This document shows, one piece after another, positions 18,900 through 29,482 of a DNA stretch of 64,000 nucleotides. The translations under genes were made by a program, and so were the position numbers. The notes below the pieces were generated by a model. It had not been told where the DNA came from. It saw only the letters and a list, made by a program, of their open reading frames with translations, and made no database searches. How positions within the stretch are numbered: position 1 is the stretch's first letter; every line of letters starts with the position of its first letter. This DNA comes from an uncultured Desulfovibrio sp. (GTDB taxonomy: Bacteria > Desulfobacterota > Desulfovibrionia > Desulfovibrionales > Desulfovibrionaceae), in NCBI RefSeq assembly GCF_944324525.1, contig NZ_CALUWS010000004.1, positions 33,339-97,338 on the forward strand, written 5' to 3'.

Positions 18900-21065
18900 A
18901 TGTTTTTCCGCCGCTTTTTTACCCACCTCCTTTGCTGGCTGCTCATCATCCCCCTGCTGGGGGGCTGCGGCCTCGTCCAGATGTTGCAGGAACAGCCGCA
19001 GGAAGAGGCCACCCCCAAGGAGACGTCCTGGGCCGCCGATCCCGTCCCCTACGACGTCCGTATCGTGGTGGAAAAGCCCCTGCCCCGCCCCGAGGCCGGT
19101 ACGCAGCGCCTGCGTGATGAAGCCGCCGCCGTCAAGAAGGAAGTGGCCGCCGCCCGAGCGGATGCCGACCTCTACGCCCGGCCTCTGGATGAAGAGCCCG
19201 CGCCTTCGGCGGTGGATCCCGATGCCGCCCGGGAGAGCGGCGCGACCGTCCGCAAACGTGACGCCCTGGATGAGGCGGCGGATACGCTCCGCGACAAGAT
19301 GGAGGCGGCCAGCAGCCTGCTGCAGTTGCGCAAGGAAGCGCCGGACAGCCTGCTGGCCCTGGAACGCCGGGCCAGGCTGGACAAGGAGAGCGCCGAGCAA
19401 CTCCTGCATGCGCAGGGCTATTACGAGGGCACGGCGGAATTCCATATCGACACCAGCGGCAAGAAGGCGCAGGTGGTGCTGCGCCTCGTGCCCGGCCCCC
19501 GCTATGTGCTGGGCCGCGCCGTCGTGCGCTATGAGCCCGAGCCCTATGTGCCGGAAGCCTTCCGCAACGGGACCCGCCGCGCGCAGTACAGCGGCCTGCA
19601 GGGCCTGCTGGGCCGCGAAGCGCGCGAGCCCGTCTCCCCGCCGCGCTTCCCGCGCCATCTGCGTCTGGAACCGGGAAAGCCCGTCACCGCCGAAGAGATG
19701 CTGGAAGCCGTGGACAGGGTGAGCCGCTATCTTCGCCGTCAGGGTTACCCCATCGCCAAGACCGCCGACAGCCGCTACACGCTGGACCGGGAGCTGCGCA
19801 CGATCAATGCCGAGATCGTCATCGATCCCGGCGCGCCGGCCCTTATGGGCGAGGTTCGCCTTGTGAGCGCCAGCGAGGTGGCTGAAGCCTACCTGCGGCG
19901 GCTCGCCTACTGGCGGCCCGATGACGAACGCTGGAACAGCCGCCGGGTGGGCAATTACGGCGACCGCCTGCGGGCCCTTGGCCTGTTCAACAACGTCACC
20001 CTCAAGCCGGCCCTGGACGAATGGCGGCGGCAGTCCGGCCCGGGCAAGGTGGCCTCCCTGCCGCTGGATCTCAGCGTGGAGGATGCGCCCTTCCGCTCGC
20101 TGGCGGCCGAGGCCCGCTACGATACGGACACCGGTTTCGGCGTGGAAGCCGAATGGGAGCACCGCAACATCCTGGGCAACGGCGAGACCCTGCGCCTGAA
20201 CCTGCCCGTCACCACCGAAAAGCAGGGACTCGTGGCCCGCTTTGAAAAGCCCGCCTTCCTGCGCTCCGGTCAGAGCCTGGACGCCGAAGCCTCTGCCCTG
20301 CACGAAGATACGGACGCCTACGAGCGGCGCGGCCTGGCGGGCTATGCCTACCTCAACCGCCGGGTCAACCGCTATTGGCGCGTGGGCGTGGGCGTGGGCG
20401 GCGACGGCGGCCAGATCGCCGAAGACGGCCACGGCATGCGCCTGTACAGCGTCATCGGCCCGCGCTTCACCGTCCGCCGCGACAGCCGGGACAACAAGGT
20501 CAGCCCGCGTGAAGGCACGCTGGGCAAGATCCTCGTCAGCCCCGTGGCGGGCTACTACGACACCACCTTTACCGCGCTGACCGGCGAGGCCGAATGGATG
20601 GGCTATTACGCGCCGTTCCATACCCGGCGCGGCAAGCCGGATGACCGCCTCGTGCTGGCGACGCGGCTGGCGGCGGGCATGATGGCGGGCGTCCCCCTGC
20701 ACGCCATGCCCGCGTCCATGCGCTATTACGCCGGCGGCGCGGGCAGCGTGCGCGGCTACTCCTATCAGTCGCTCGGCCCGCGCAACCGCAAGGGCGATCC
20801 GCTGGGGGGCCGTTCCTACCAGCTGGTCAACCTGGAGGCCCGCGTCAAGATCACGGACGATGTGGGGCTCGTGCCCTTCCTCGACGGCGGCATGGCCTAC
20901 CGCGAGCAGTACCCCACCCTGCAGGATCTGCACTGGGGCGCCGGGCTCGGCCTGCGCTACTATACGCCCGTGGGGCCCCTGCGCCTTGACGTGGCCACGC
21001 CCCTCAATCCCGTGGAAGGCGACCCGCCGGTACAGTTCTACATCAGCATAGGACAGTCATTCTGA
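18900..21065 (+). CDS. tamA: Outer-membrane assembly factor TamA (Omp85 family), lipoprotein-like leader
   Basis: Outer-membrane beta-barrel of the BamA/TamA family that works with TamB in moving proteins or lipids to the outer membrane. The 721-residue protein starts with a signal ending PLLGGC, a lipobox with Cys at residue 23. A charged, Ala/Glu-rich coiled-coil segment (about 60-165) is unusual for TamA. POTRA-type domains follow (LLHAQGYYEGTAEFHID, YLRRQGYPIAK, LFNNVTLKP). The C-terminal barrel contains the loop motif GGAGSVRGY and ends in YISIGQSF, with the terminal Phe expected of barrel proteins. ATG 18900 is the only well-placed start. The stop overlaps the tamB start by one base, so the pair is coupled. 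Confidence 0.88.
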   Translation: MFFRRFFTHLLCWLLIIPLLGGCGLVQMLQEQPQEEATPKETSWAADPVPYDVRIVVEKPLPRPEAGTQRLRDEAAAVKKEVAAARADADLYARPLDEEPAPSAVDPDAARESGATVRKRDALDEAADTLRDKMEAASSLLQLRKEAPDSLLALERRARLDKESAEQLLHAQGYYEGTAEFHIDTSGKKAQVVLRLVPGPRYVLGRAVVRYEPEPYVPEAFRNGTRRAQYSGLQGLLGREAREPVSPPRFPRHLRLEPGKPVTAEEMLEAVDRVSRYLRRQGYPIAKTADSRYTLDRELRTINAEIVIDPGAPALMGEVRLVSASEVAEAYLRRLAYWRPDDERWNSRRVGNYGDRLRALGLFNNVTLKPALDEWRRQSGPGKVASLPLDLSVEDAPFRSLAAEARYDTDTGFGVEAEWEHRNILGNGETLRLNLPVTTEKQGLVARFEKPAFLRSGQSLDAEASALHEDTDAYERRGLAGYAYLNRRVNRYWRVGVGVGGDGGQIAEDGHGMRLYSVIGPRFTVRRDSRDNKVSPREGTLGKILVSPVAGYYDTTFTALTGEAEWMGYYAPFHTRRGKPDDRLVLATRLAAGMMAGVPLHAMPASMRYYAGGAGSVRGYSYQSLGPRNRKGDPLGGRSYQLVNLEARVKITDDVGLVPFLDGGMAYREQYPTLQDLHWGAGLGLRYYTPVGPLRLDVATPLNPVEGDPPVQFYISIGQSF

Positions 21066-24000
21066 TGCAGCAGGACGCTCCCGGCCGCACGGCCCCTCCT
21101 TCCGCCCTGTCCGATCCCTCGCTGCCCCCGTCGCGCAAGCCCGCCCGGCGGCTGCGCCGCCTGCTGCGCGCGCTGCTGCTCTGCCTTGCGGCGCTGCTCC
21201 TGCTTGCCGCGGGCTGCCTGGGCTGGCTCTGCACCGCGTCCGGTCAGAACTGGCTGCGGGAGACCGTCAACGCCACCCTGGCCTCCTCGCTGGAGGCCTC
21301 CGGCCTGCGCCTGACCGTGGAGAAGCTGGAAGGCCTGCCCTTCCAGCCCCGGCTGGCGGTACGCGGCGAGGATGCCGCCGGCCGCTGGCTGGAACTGCCG
21401 GAGGTCAGCCTGTCCTGGCGACTGGGCTGGCAGGATGGCCTCATGCTGTATCTGGAGCCCCTTGCCCTGCGCGGAGGCGGGATCTACCGTGCGCCCCAGC
21501 TGCCGGACAGTCCGCCCGAGCCAGTGAGCACGCCCGGTCAGCTCGTGGAGCATATCGGCCGGAGCGTGGATGAAGTCCTTGCCCTGCTGGGCGATCTGCC
21601 CAAGGCCCTGCCGCGCGTACAGGCGCTCGTGCGTGTGGACGAGCTGGCCCTGCCGCCGCAGTGGCTGGCCCTGCTGCCGCCGGAAGCGGAGGAAACGCCG
21701 CCCGACATGCGGGAAACGCCGCCGCTTCGGTCTGCGCCGGACGCCGGCGGCCCCTTCCCCCGCGTCTCGCTGGAACTGCGTCTTGACGGCGGACTGGGCC
21801 CCAGCGCCGATGTGCGGGCCGATCTGACGGCGCAGGCTTTCTGGCCGCCGGACGAGGCATCCCCGCCTGAAGCGACGGCTGCCGCCACGGCGTCCCCCAC
21901 GGCGGACATGGCCCCTGCCGGCGGAGTTCCGGCCGCTGACGCTGCGGGGACGACCGCGGAGGACGCCACTCCCGGCACGCCTCCTTCCCCCGCGCCTCTC
22001 CCGCAGAGGACGCTCCCCGACGCCCTGCGGCCCCTGTTCGGCACGGGCGGCGCCGAAGCGCGCCTGCAACTGCGGCTGCAGCGCCGTACGGACGGACAGT
22101 GGGCCCTCTCCCTGCCCCGCCTCGACGCCACGGCGGGCGTCGCTCAGGTGTCCGGCCGCCTTTCCCTGCAGCTGGACGCCGGGCCGGACCGGCTGTGGGC
22201 CGCGCCGCTGGAGCTTTCCTTGCGCCTGGACGTCACGCCGCCGCAGCCCGAGGCCTGGACCGCCCTGCTGTCCGGCCCGGCCACGGCGGCACTTGATCTG
22301 CGCGGCCCGCTGGGCGCGCCCCGGCTCTCTCTTGCCGTGGACGGCACGGAGCTGCTGCCCGCCGCGCCGGCGGCCTCTGCCGCGCCTGCCGCCCCCACCA
22401 CGGCAACGCCTGTCCCCGCTGCGGCAGAGCAGCCTGCCACGGCAACGGCCAAGACCGCCCAGCCCACACAGACCGCCCCGGCCCGGCCCCTTTGTCTGAC
22501 GGCTCCCCGCCTGCGGCTGGAATCCCTGCCGCTGCGCTGGCGTGCGGCATTGGACGGCGGCACCCTGCGGCTGGCCCTGCATGCCGAAGCCCGCCTGGAC
22601 GATGTGCCTCTGCGGGCGGACATGCTGCTGGCCGCCGGTTCCCGCCGTCAGGAAGGACGAACTTTCTGGCGTCTCTCGCTGGAAGATATCTCGCTGGACG
22701 GCGCGGGCGCGCGCCTGCTCGGCCACTGGGGGGTGGATCTGCTCCTCCCGGACGGCAACGCCCCTGTTCCGGCCCCGTCCGCCGTCCCCGCCGGGGCCAA
22801 TGGCGCGAACGGCACGGACAGCCCCGACACTACGAACGACAAAAACACGGCGCTGGCCGCCACGCCGCCGGCGGACGAACAGCATGTGGCGGACGACATC
22901 ATCAGCCGGCGGATCTCCGCCGTCCTGCGGCAATTGCCACCCATGCGGGGAGGGCTGCGTCTGGCGGTCACGGACTGGAAACGCCTCGAAGCCCTGAGCG
23001 CCCTGCTGCTGCCCGGCTTCCGGGCGGACGGGCAGCCCGTGAAGCTTGATGTGAGCGCCACGGGGCGCGAACCTGACGGCGATCTGGCCCGCCTCTGGGG
23101 CGTGACGGACTGGCATCTGGCGCTGGAAGCCCCGCGCGGACGCATCCGCCGCGGACAGGACACGCTCCTGCTCTGGCAGTCGCTGGCCCTGCGCACCAAC
23201 CTTGCGCCGCAGCAGGCGCAGGCTGCCGATGCGCCCGCCGGAGCGGACGCGCCCGTCCTCGATTGCGATCTGCGGGCGGAACGGCTGGAAGCGGCCTCCC
23301 TGCGGCTCGTGCGGCCGCATCTGCGGCTTGGCGGACCGCTGGCCGGGCCGCTGCGGCTGGAGGCGGCCTCCGCCGGGGACGCGCAGGCCGACGTCCGTCT
23401 GGAGTGGCAGCCCGGCAGTCTTGCCCTCAGCCGCCTGAAGGCCGAACTGCCCGCGCACAAGGTGGGCCTGCGGCTGGAAAAGGCGGCCCGCCTGCGCTAT
23501 ACGGCCCGAAGCCTGGACTGCGAGCCTTTGCACATCCGCCTCACGCCCTCAGGCCAATTGCAGCTCTCCGGCCGTCTCGCGCCGGATGCGCTGACGGCCC
23601 GGCTGCGGTTGCCTGCCACGGAGCTGGCCCCGTGGCAGGTGGTCATCCCCGCCCTGCCGCAAGGCCAGGTGGCGCTGGAGGCCGCCCTCAACGGCAGTCC
23701 GGCCCAGCCGCAAGGAAAATTCTCCCTGAAGGTGGAGGGCCTGCACCTGCCCGGCGCGCCGCTGCCGCCGCTGGACTGGGGCATCACCGGCAGCGTCCGG
23801 CAGGGACGCAACGGCGGGGAACTGGCGCTGGCCCTCGACATGCCCGAAGCCAGCCGCAAACTGCTGGGCGCGGAGACCGTTTCCGGCCGTCTCAGCCTGC
23901 CGCTGACCTTTTCCGGCGGCCTGCCCGCCCTTCCTCCCAAGGCCGCGCTCAAGGGCGATGTGCGCTGGCAGGGGGCCGTGGCCCCGCTCTGGAGCCTCGT

Positions 24001-25258
24001 GCCCATGGCAGACCGCCGTCTGTCCGGCCGTCTGGAACTGCGGGCCGATCTTTCCGGCACGCTTGAGGCCCCGGCGCTGTCCGCTTCCGTCGGACTCGAC
24101 AAGGGACGTTTTGAAGACGTGGCGCTGGGCGTGCTGCTGCAGGATATCCAGGTGCGGGCGGAGCTGGCCCGCAGCCGCCTGAACGGACTGGCCGGACTGG
24201 GCCGGGTACGTCTGGACGCTTCCCTCGGCGACGGACACAAGGGCCGCGCCACCTTCAACGGTGAACTTTCCCCGGCGGGCCGGGCCCTCAATCTCTCGGG
24301 CCGGCTGGAAGGCCTGCACCCCCTGCGGCGGCGGGACGTGACCATAGCCCTTTCCGGCACGGCCTCGGTGCGGGGGCCGCTGACGGCCCCGCAGGTGCAG
24401 GCCGACATCAGCGTGGACTCCGGCGAGGTGCGCATCGACCGCATCTCGACCACCAGCAGCATCACCACTCTCCCCATCAGCGAGACCACCGTCGCCGCCA
24501 AGCCCGCGCCCAAGGCCCGCCCCGCCGTGGGCAGGCTCGATGCGCGGGTGCGCACCACCGGCCGCTTCACGGTCAAGGGACGCGGCCTCGACAGCCTCTG
24601 GAAAGCCGACATCCGCGCCGGCGGCCCGCTGACCGATCCTCGCGTCACGGGAAGCGTGGAAGCGGTGGAAGGCACCTTCAACTTCCTCAACGCCAAGTTC
24701 AATCTGTACCGGGGCATCGTGCGCTTCGCGGGCGGCCCGCCGTCCAACCCGCTGCTCGACGTGGTGCTGCGGCACGAAGCCGCGGACATCGTGGCGGACG
24801 TACGGGTGGGCGGCACGGCGCAAAAGCCCAAATTCCAGCTGACCAGCACGCCCACCATGCCGCAGGAGGAGATCATCTCGCGCATCATGTTCGGACGCGC
24901 GTCCAGCGATCTCGGCCGCTTCGAGAACCTGCGCCTGGCCGCGGCCGTGGCCGAGCTGGCGGGTTTCGGCGGCGACGGCTTCAATGTGCTGGATGTGGCC
25001 CGCAAGACCCTTGGCGTGGACGTGCTGCGCGTCGGTTCGCGCACCACCTCCGACGACGACGGCAACAATAGCGAGGAAAGCACCCTGGAGGCGGGCAAGT
25101 TCATCGGGGAAAAGCTCTATCTCGGCGTGGCCCAGGGCATGAAGCCGGACAGCACCGCCGTGATCATCGAACTCCAGATGACGCCGCACAGCAAGGCGCA
25201 GGTACGCACCGAACAGGACAATACCTCGGCGGGCGTGCGCTGGAAGATCAACTACTGA
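21065..25258 (+). CDS. tamB: Translocation/assembly module protein TamB (AsmA-like, DUF490)
   Basis: Periplasm-spanning partner of TamA, now thought to carry phospholipids or help outer-membrane assembly. The 1397-residue protein has one N-terminal membrane anchor ([20 protein letters not shown], about residues 37-56), then a very long run of short beta strands rich in Leu and Gly as in AsmA-like bridge proteins. Several Ala/Pro-rich low-complexity inserts (for instance around 270-315 and 430-475) interrupt it. The conserved C-terminal domain includes [34 protein letters not shown] and the ending AGVRWKINY. Length is normal. One-base overlap with tamA (TGATG). The hisH promoter follows immediately. 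Confidence 0.9.
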   Translation: MQQDAPGRTAPPSALSDPSLPPSRKPARRLRRLLRALLLCLAALLLLAAGCLGWLCTASGQNWLRETVNATLASSLEASGLRLTVEKLEGLPFQPRLAVRGEDAAGRWLELPEVSLSWRLGWQDGLMLYLEPLALRGGGIYRAPQLPDSPPEPVSTPGQLVEHIGRSVDEVLALLGDLPKALPRVQALVRVDELALPPQWLALLPPEAEETPPDMRETPPLRSAPDAGGPFPRVSLELRLDGGLGPSADVRADLTAQAFWPPDEASPPEATAAATASPTADMAPAGGVPAADAAGTTAEDATPGTPPSPAPLPQRTLPDALRPLFGTGGAEARLQLRLQRRTDGQWALSLPRLDATAGVAQVSGRLSLQLDAGPDRLWAAPLELSLRLDVTPPQPEAWTALLSGPATAALDLRGPLGAPRLSLAVDGTELLPAAPAASAAPAAPTTATPVPAAAEQPATATAKTAQPTQTAPARPLCLTAPRLRLESLPLRWRAALDGGTLRLALHAEARLDDVPLRADMLLAAGSRRQEGRTFWRLSLEDISLDGAGARLLGHWGVDLLLPDGNAPVPAPSAVPAGANGANGTDSPDTTNDKNTALAATPPADEQHVADDIISRRISAVLRQLPPMRGGLRLAVTDWKRLEALSALLLPGFRADGQPVKLDVSATGREPDGDLARLWGVTDWHLALEAPRGRIRRGQDTLLLWQSLALRTNLAPQQAQAADAPAGADAPVLDCDLRAERLEAASLRLVRPHLRLGGPLAGPLRLEAASAGDAQADVRLEWQPGSLALSRLKAELPAHKVGLRLEKAARLRYTARSLDCEPLHIRLTPSGQLQLSGRLAPDALTARLRLPATELAPWQVVIPALPQGQVALEAALNGSPAQPQGKFSLKVEGLHLPGAPLPPLDWGITGSVRQGRNGGELALALDMPEASRKLLGAETVSGRLSLPLTFSGGLPALPPKAALKGDVRWQGAVAPLWSLVPMADRRLSGRLELRADLSGTLEAPALSASVGLDKGRFEDVALGVLLQDIQVRAELARSRLNGLAGLGRVRLDASLGDGHKGRATFNGELSPAGRALNLSGRLEGLHPLRRRDVTIALSGTASVRGPLTAPQVQADISVDSGEVRIDRISTTSSITTLPISETTVAAKPAPKARPAVGRLDARVRTTGRFTVKGRGLDSLWKADIRAGGPLTDPRVTGSVEAVEGTFNFLNAKFNLYRGIVRFAGGPPSNPLLDVVLRHEAADIVADVRVGGTAQKPKFQLTSTPTMPQEEIISRIMFGRASSDLGRFENLRLAAAVAELAGFGGDGFNVLDVARKTLGVDVLRVGSRTTSDDDGNNSEESTLEAGKFIGEKLYLGVAQGMKPDSTAVIIELQMTPHSKAQVRTEQDNTSAGVRWKINY

Positions 25259-25284
25259 GCCCGGCGGAGCGGGCAGGGGACACG

Positions 25285-25313
25285 TTGCCGGACGCCGGGC
25301 TTGCGGCTATACT
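25285..25313 (+). promoter_or_regulatory. Candidate promoter for hisH-hisF-larE
   Basis: TTGCCG (25285-25290), 17-base spacer, TATACT (25308-25313), in the 199-base gap after tamB. No attenuator-type His-rich leader peptide was seen in the remaining 140 bases. Confidence 0.55.
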
Positions 25314-25457
25314 GCCCCAGTCCCCCAGTCCCGCCGTCCCGCCGTCCGGCGAAACGGGCGGGGACGCACGCCACGAGCAGCGGGAACGGCACTGGCACAA
25401 CTCTTCCGGCGCAGGCCCCGGCGGGCAGGCCGGACAACTCCGGCAAGGATCGACGAC

Positions 25458-26099
25458 ATGCTGGCAATTCTGGAATACAAGGCAGGCAATCAGACCAGCG
25501 TCCGCAGGGCGCTGGAACACCTCGGCATCCCCTGTACCGTCACGGCGGACCCGGACGTGCTCCTCGGCGCGCAGGGCATCATCTTCCCCGGCGTGGGCGC
25601 GGCCGGACAGGCCATGAACCATTTGCGCGAGGCCGGACTCGACCGCGTGCTGCGGCAGGCCATCGACGCGGGGCAGCCCCTGCTCGGCATCTGTCTGGGT
25701 TGCCAGATCCTGCTGGAATCCAGCGAGGAGAACGACGTGCGGACGCTGGGCGTCGTGCCCGGCCGCTGCCTGCGCTTTGCCGGGGATCTGCGGCAGGAGG
25801 ACGGCAGCCCCGCCCCGGTGCCGCACATGGGCTGGAACAGCCTGACCCTGCACCGGCCCGGCCGCCTGCTGGCCCATCTGGCCCCGGACGCGGAATTCTA
25901 CTTCGTGCACGGCTACTACGTGGAGCCCGCTCCGGAACTGGTCATGGCCACCACCCGCTACGGGCGGGAATTTTGCTCCGTTTACGGACGTGACGGCCTG
26001 TGGGCCGTGCAATTCCATCTGGAAAAGAGCGGCCGCCCCGGCCTGCAGATCCTCCGCAACTTCTTCGACTACTGCCGTGAGGTGCGTCATGCTCAGTAA
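25458..26099 (+). CDS. hisH: Imidazole glycerol phosphate synthase, glutamine amidotransferase subunit
   Basis: Releases ammonia from glutamine for HisF in histidine synthesis. The 213-residue class I amidotransferase has the nucleophile in GICLGCQ (Cys near residue 79) and the His-Glu pair in VQFHLEKSG near residue 186. VPHMGWNSL and YFVHGYY are further family landmarks. Normal length. It overlaps hisF by 11 bases, fitting the obligate HisH-HisF complex. AAGGAT lies just before the ATG. The other his genes are not in this window. Confidence 0.95.
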   Translation: MLAILEYKAGNQTSVRRALEHLGIPCTVTADPDVLLGAQGIIFPGVGAAGQAMNHLREAGLDRVLRQAIDAGQPLLGICLGCQILLESSEENDVRTLGVVPGRCLRFAGDLRQEDGSPAPVPHMGWNSLTLHRPGRLLAHLAPDAEFYFVHGYYVEPAPELVMATTRYGREFCSVYGRDGLWAVQFHLEKSGRPGLQILRNFFDYCREVRHAQ

Positions 26100-26868
26100 A
26101 CGTGTCATCCCCTGTCTGGACGTGCGGGCCGGCCGCCTCACCAAGGGCATCCGCTTCGCGGGCAACGAGGACATCGGCGATCCGGTGGAGAGCGCCCGCC
26201 GCTACTATGAAGAAGGCGCGGACGAGATCGTCTTTTACGACATCACCGCTTCGGCCGAAGAGCGCGGCATCTTTCTGGATGTGGTGGAACGGGTGGCCGA
26301 ACAGATCTTCATCCCCTTCTGCGTGGGCGGCGGCATCTCCAGCGTGGCGGACATGCGGGCCGTGCTGGTGGCCGGGGCCGAAAAGGTGTCCATCAATTCC
26401 GCGGCGGTCAAGAATCCGCAGCTCATCAGCGACGGCGCGGCCGCCTTCGGCGTTCAGGCCATCGTGGTGGGCATGGACGTGCTGCGCGTGCCGGTGAGCG
26501 AGAGCATCCCGTCCGGTTATGAGATCGTCATCCACGGCGGCCGCAAGCGCATGGGACTGGACGCCATCGCCTGGGCACGGCGTTGTCAGGAGCTGGGCGC
26601 GGGCGAACTCTGCGTCAACTCCATCGACGCCGACGGCACCCGCGACGGCTACGAACTCACGCTTACCCGCGCCATCAGCGACGCGGTGAGCATCCCGGTC
26701 ATCGCTTCCGGCGGCGCGGGCAATCCCGAACACATGTACGAGGCCGTCAGCACGGGCGGCGCGTCGGCGGCGCTCATCGCCTCCATCGTGCACTACGGCC
26801 AGTACACCATCCGCCAGTGCAAGGAAGAGATGGCCCGGCGCGGAGCCAAGGTCCGCCTCACATGGTAG
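26089..26868 (+). CDS. hisF: Imidazole glycerol phosphate synthase, cyclase subunit
   Basis: Uses ammonia from HisH to turn PRFAR into imidazole glycerol phosphate and AICAR. The 259-residue TIM barrel has the first catalytic Asp in [21 protein letters not shown] and the phosphate-binding SGGAGNPEH. The second catalytic Asp is probably in VVGMDVLRV near residue 127. [10 protein letters not shown] and [14 protein letters not shown] match the family. The start ATG at 26089 lies inside the hisH 3' end. The stop overlaps the larE start. Confidence 0.95.
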   Translation: MLSKRVIPCLDVRAGRLTKGIRFAGNEDIGDPVESARRYYEEGADEIVFYDITASAEERGIFLDVVERVAEQIFIPFCVGGGISSVADMRAVLVAGAEKVSINSAAVKNPQLISDGAAAFGVQAIVVGMDVLRVPVSESIPSGYEIVIHGGRKRMGLDAIAWARRCQELGAGELCVNSIDADGTRDGYELTLTRAISDAVSIPVIASGGAGNPEHMYEAVSTGGASAALIASIVHYGQYTIRQCKEEMARRGAKVRLTW

Positions 26869-27701
26869 CTGCCGACGGGCCGGGCCTGCCCGCCCCGCTG
26901 GCCGCCGCCGCACGGCGGCTGCACGAACGCCTGACGGCCTGCGCCCGGACGGCCCCGGCGCTGGCCGTGGCGCTCTCCGGCGGCGTGGACAGCCGTTTCC
27001 TCTGCCTGGCCCTGCAACGGGAAGGCATCCCCTTCCTCGCCCTTCACGCCGGCGGGCCTCATGTGCCCGAGGCGGAAAGCCGCGCCGCCGCCCGCTGGGC
27101 GGAGGCACGGGGGCTGGCGCTGGAAGTGGTCGCCTTTTCGCCCCTTGCGCTGCCGGAAGTGCGCGGCGGCAGCCGGGATCGCTGCTATGCCTGCAAAAAG
27201 GCCCTGCTGGCCGCCCTGCGGGAACGGCTCGCCAGCCGCGGTCTGCCGGACGCCCTGCTGTGCGACGGCAGCAATGCCGATGACCTGCACGCCCACCGGC
27301 CCGGCCTGCGGGCCTTGCGGGAGGCCGGCGTGGCATCGCCGCTGGCCGAAGCCGGCATCGCCAAGGCGGAGCTGCGCCGGCTGGGAGCCTGCTGGGGCCT
27401 TGAAGATCCCGAACAGACGGCCCGCCCCTGTCTGCTGACCCGCTTCGCCTACGGCTGCCCCCCGGAGGAGACGACCCTGCGCCGTCTTGCCGAAGCCGAG
27501 GCGGCTCTTGCCGCCCTGACCGATACGGACGGCCGCCCGGCACTGGGCGATTTTCGCCTGCGCCTGTGCCCTGAGCCGGTGCTGCAACACGAGCGGCCGC
27601 TGCCGCCCGTCCAGGAACAGGTACGGCATATCCTGCGCGCCTCGGGCTTCTGGCCCTGTGACCTGCGGCAGACGGCACGCATCAGCGGCTTTTTTGACTG
27701 A
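26862..27701 (+). CDS. larE: LarE-type ATP-dependent sulfur transferase (PP-loop)
   Basis: PP-loop ATPase family protein of 279 residues, resembling LarE, which activates and thiolates the nicotinate-derived nickel-pincer cofactor of lactate racemase. Seen: the PP-loop LSGGVDSRF near residue 40, RCYACKK near residue 110, DGSNADD near residue 132, [17 protein letters not shown], and [11 protein letters not shown] containing the cysteine that donates sulfur in LarE. ATG 26862 overlaps hisF by seven bases, an odd genetic neighbour. larA, larB and larC are not in the window, so the target may differ (other PP-loop sulfur transferases are possible). Repeat copy C follows the stop. Confidence 0.78.
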   Translation: MVAADGPGLPAPLAAAARRLHERLTACARTAPALAVALSGGVDSRFLCLALQREGIPFLALHAGGPHVPEAESRAAARWAEARGLALEVVAFSPLALPEVRGGSRDRCYACKKALLAALRERLASRGLPDALLCDGSNADDLHAHRPGLRALREAGVASPLAEAGIAKAELRRLGACWGLEDPEQTARPCLLTRFAYGCPPEETTLRRLAEAEAALAALTDTDGRPALGDFRLRLCPEPVLQHERPLPPVQEQVRHILRASGFWPCDLRQTARISGFFD

Positions 27702-27740
27702 CGCACGCCGCGACGGCGCGGCAGACCACAGCACGAGCGT

Positions 27741-27855
27741 ATCTTCCGTTTGAAACGCTGTGCGTTTCAAACCATACGGCCGGTTGTTTCGCAAAAAAGC
27801 GCGGTTTCGCGTACCTTGGGCCGGGCGGCGCTATGCCTTCGCCTCGCCTTCCGCC
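27741..27855 (+). repeat. Dispersed intergenic hairpin repeat, copy C
   Basis: Well-formed first hairpin (GTTTGAAACGC, TGT, GCGTTTCAAAC, 27749-27773), then CATACGGCC, a damaged second hairpin (GCAAAAAAGCGCGGTTTCGC) and GGGCCGGGCGGCGCTATGCC. It lies after larE in the gap 27702-28024, which otherwise holds the fadL promoter. Confidence 0.8.
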
Positions 27856-27921
27856 TTTATCAATGGCCAAGCGCTCCAGCCGCCGGACGTCCTCTGACGT
27901 CCCCTTCCAGCGACAAAAAAC

Positions 27922-27951
27922 TTGACTTGCAACGCAATGCAAGAATATTGT
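27922..27951 (+). promoter_or_regulatory. fadL promoter with an internal dyad (candidate operator)
   Basis: TTGACT (27922-27927) and TATTGT (27946-27951), spacer 18. A perfect dyad CTTGCA-N6-TGCAAG (27926-27943) occupies the spacer and overlaps the -35 box, where a bound repressor would block polymerase. Confidence 0.5.
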
Positions 27952-28024
27952 TACAAAATTTTATTTTTCAGGAAGGGCTGGATGCTCGGCTCGCGCGGCA
28001 CGCGGAAGGCCTGTGGAGGATGTG

Positions 28025-29311
28025 GTGAAAAAGCGGTATCTGGTGTTGTTGTGCTGTCTGTTCTGGGCCTGTCAGGTCTGCATCGCCCGGGCGGAAGGAT
28101 TCGGCCTTACGGAATGGAGCTCGCGCGGGTTGTCGCTGGCCGGCGGCATGGTCGGCCGTGCCGATGACCCCTCGGCGCTTGCCTACAATGCCGCGGGCAT
28201 CACTCAGCTGCCCGGCACGCGGATCATGGGCGGCTTTGCCGCCATCGCGCCCATGGGCACCATCAGTGCCGAGATGGCGGGCGGCAGCAGCAAGACGACC
28301 ACCACCAAGCCCAATGTCTGGCCCGCTCCTCATGCCTACATCACCCATCAGCTCAATGATCGTTTCTGGCTGGGGCTCGGCATGTTTTCCCGCTTCGGCC
28401 TCGGCAATGAATTCTCGGACAACTGGGTGGGCCGCTACAATCTCACCAGCGTCAACTTCCAGACCTTTTCCCTTGTGCCCACCGTGGCCATGAAGGTCAA
28501 CGACGTGCTCTCGCTGTCCGCCGGGGTCGAGGTCATGTACGCCAATTTCGCCATGACGCAGCAGATCCCCAGCATGCAGTTCATCAATATCTTCCCGCAG
28601 AAAGGCCCTGACAGCAAGCTGACCCTCAACGGCAGCGGCTGGGGCGCGGGCCTGCATCTGGGGGCCCATTTCCACATGACCGATGAACTTTCGCTGGGCT
28701 TTTCCTACAAGAGCCCGGTCACGCTCAACATCGACGGCGAGGTGGACTATTCCCGCCATCAGAGCAATATGCTGGCGGACATGGGCGAGGTGCCCCATAC
28801 CGTGGATACCGGCGCGCACAGCACGGTCCATCTGCCGGATTCCTTTGCCGTCGGCCTGGCCTACAAGCCGCTGGACAATCTGAGTTTTGAAGTGGGGACC
28901 GTGTTCACCCGCTGGTCCACTTACGATTCCCTGAACATCTATTTCGACTCCAACTACCAGTCCATCAACCAGAAGGGCTGGCGCGACGGCTGGAACTTCA
29001 ACGCCAGCGTGGAATACGAGCCGCTGGACTGGCTCGCGCTGCGGGCCGGCATCTGGCACGAGACGCCGGTCACCAACGAATCGCACGCGGACTTCATGAT
29101 CCCCAGCTACGGCCGTACCGGCGTGGGCCTGGGCGCGGGCTTCACCTGGGAGAACTGGACGCTCGACCTGGCCTATGCCCATCTGTGGGTGTACGACATG
29201 GACTACGGGACGACCGATGCCGGGGGCATCCGCAGTTCCAACATCACGGGCGGCAACAGCCGGGATACCGTGGCCAATATCTACTCCGTAACCGTGGGCT
29301 ATACCTTCTGA
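28025..29311 (+). CDS. Outer-membrane fatty-acid / hydrocarbon porin, FadL/OmpP1 family
   Basis: Outer-membrane channel for long-chain fatty acids or other hydrophobic molecules. The 428-residue precursor has a signal peptide (KKRYLVLLCCLFWACQVC, cleavage likely after ARA before EGFGL). The FadL N-terminal landmark follows: LAGGMVGRADDPSALAYNAAG, the hatch region with NAAGITQLPG. Beta-barrel strands run to the C-terminal VYSVTVGYTF-like end (SVTVGYTF, terminal Phe). GTG 28025 is chosen as start because GGAGG lies five bases upstream; in-frame GTG codons at 28013 and 28022 are alternatives. Its promoter carries a dyad that may bind a regulator. No fatty-acid catabolism genes are adjacent. Confidence 0.88.
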   Translation: MKKRYLVLLCCLFWACQVCIARAEGFGLTEWSSRGLSLAGGMVGRADDPSALAYNAAGITQLPGTRIMGGFAAIAPMGTISAEMAGGSSKTTTTKPNVWPAPHAYITHQLNDRFWLGLGMFSRFGLGNEFSDNWVGRYNLTSVNFQTFSLVPTVAMKVNDVLSLSAGVEVMYANFAMTQQIPSMQFINIFPQKGPDSKLTLNGSGWGAGLHLGAHFHMTDELSLGFSYKSPVTLNIDGEVDYSRHQSNMLADMGEVPHTVDTGAHSTVHLPDSFAVGLAYKPLDNLSFEVGTVFTRWSTYDSLNIYFDSNYQSINQKGWRDGWNFNASVEYEPLDWLALRAGIWHETPVTNESHADFMIPSYGRTGVGLGAGFTWENWTLDLAYAHLWVYDMDYGTTDAGGIRSSNITGGNSRDTVANIYSVTVGYTF

Positions 29312-29482
29312 CGGAATCTCCCTCCGGCTTCCTGACGCTGACGCCTTGCTGACGGTCTGCGCCGCATGCTCGCATCAGGGAAAGCCGCAGGGAAAGACTG
29401 GCGCTGAAAGCCGATTGCGGCTATGCTTCGCAAGGGCGTCACGCCCCGCAGCTCTGCGCCATACGACAGGAAAGGATGCGGC

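Noticed and set aside
20380-20402. GTGGGC triplet repeat in tamA as a phase-variation tract
   Set aside because: Only three six-base units, in frame, so length changes would not shift the frame.
18888-25189. Long minus-strand frames opposite tamA and tamB (681, 831 and 546 codons)
   Set aside because: Shadow frames of high-GC coding sequence; no family resemblance and no ribosome sites.
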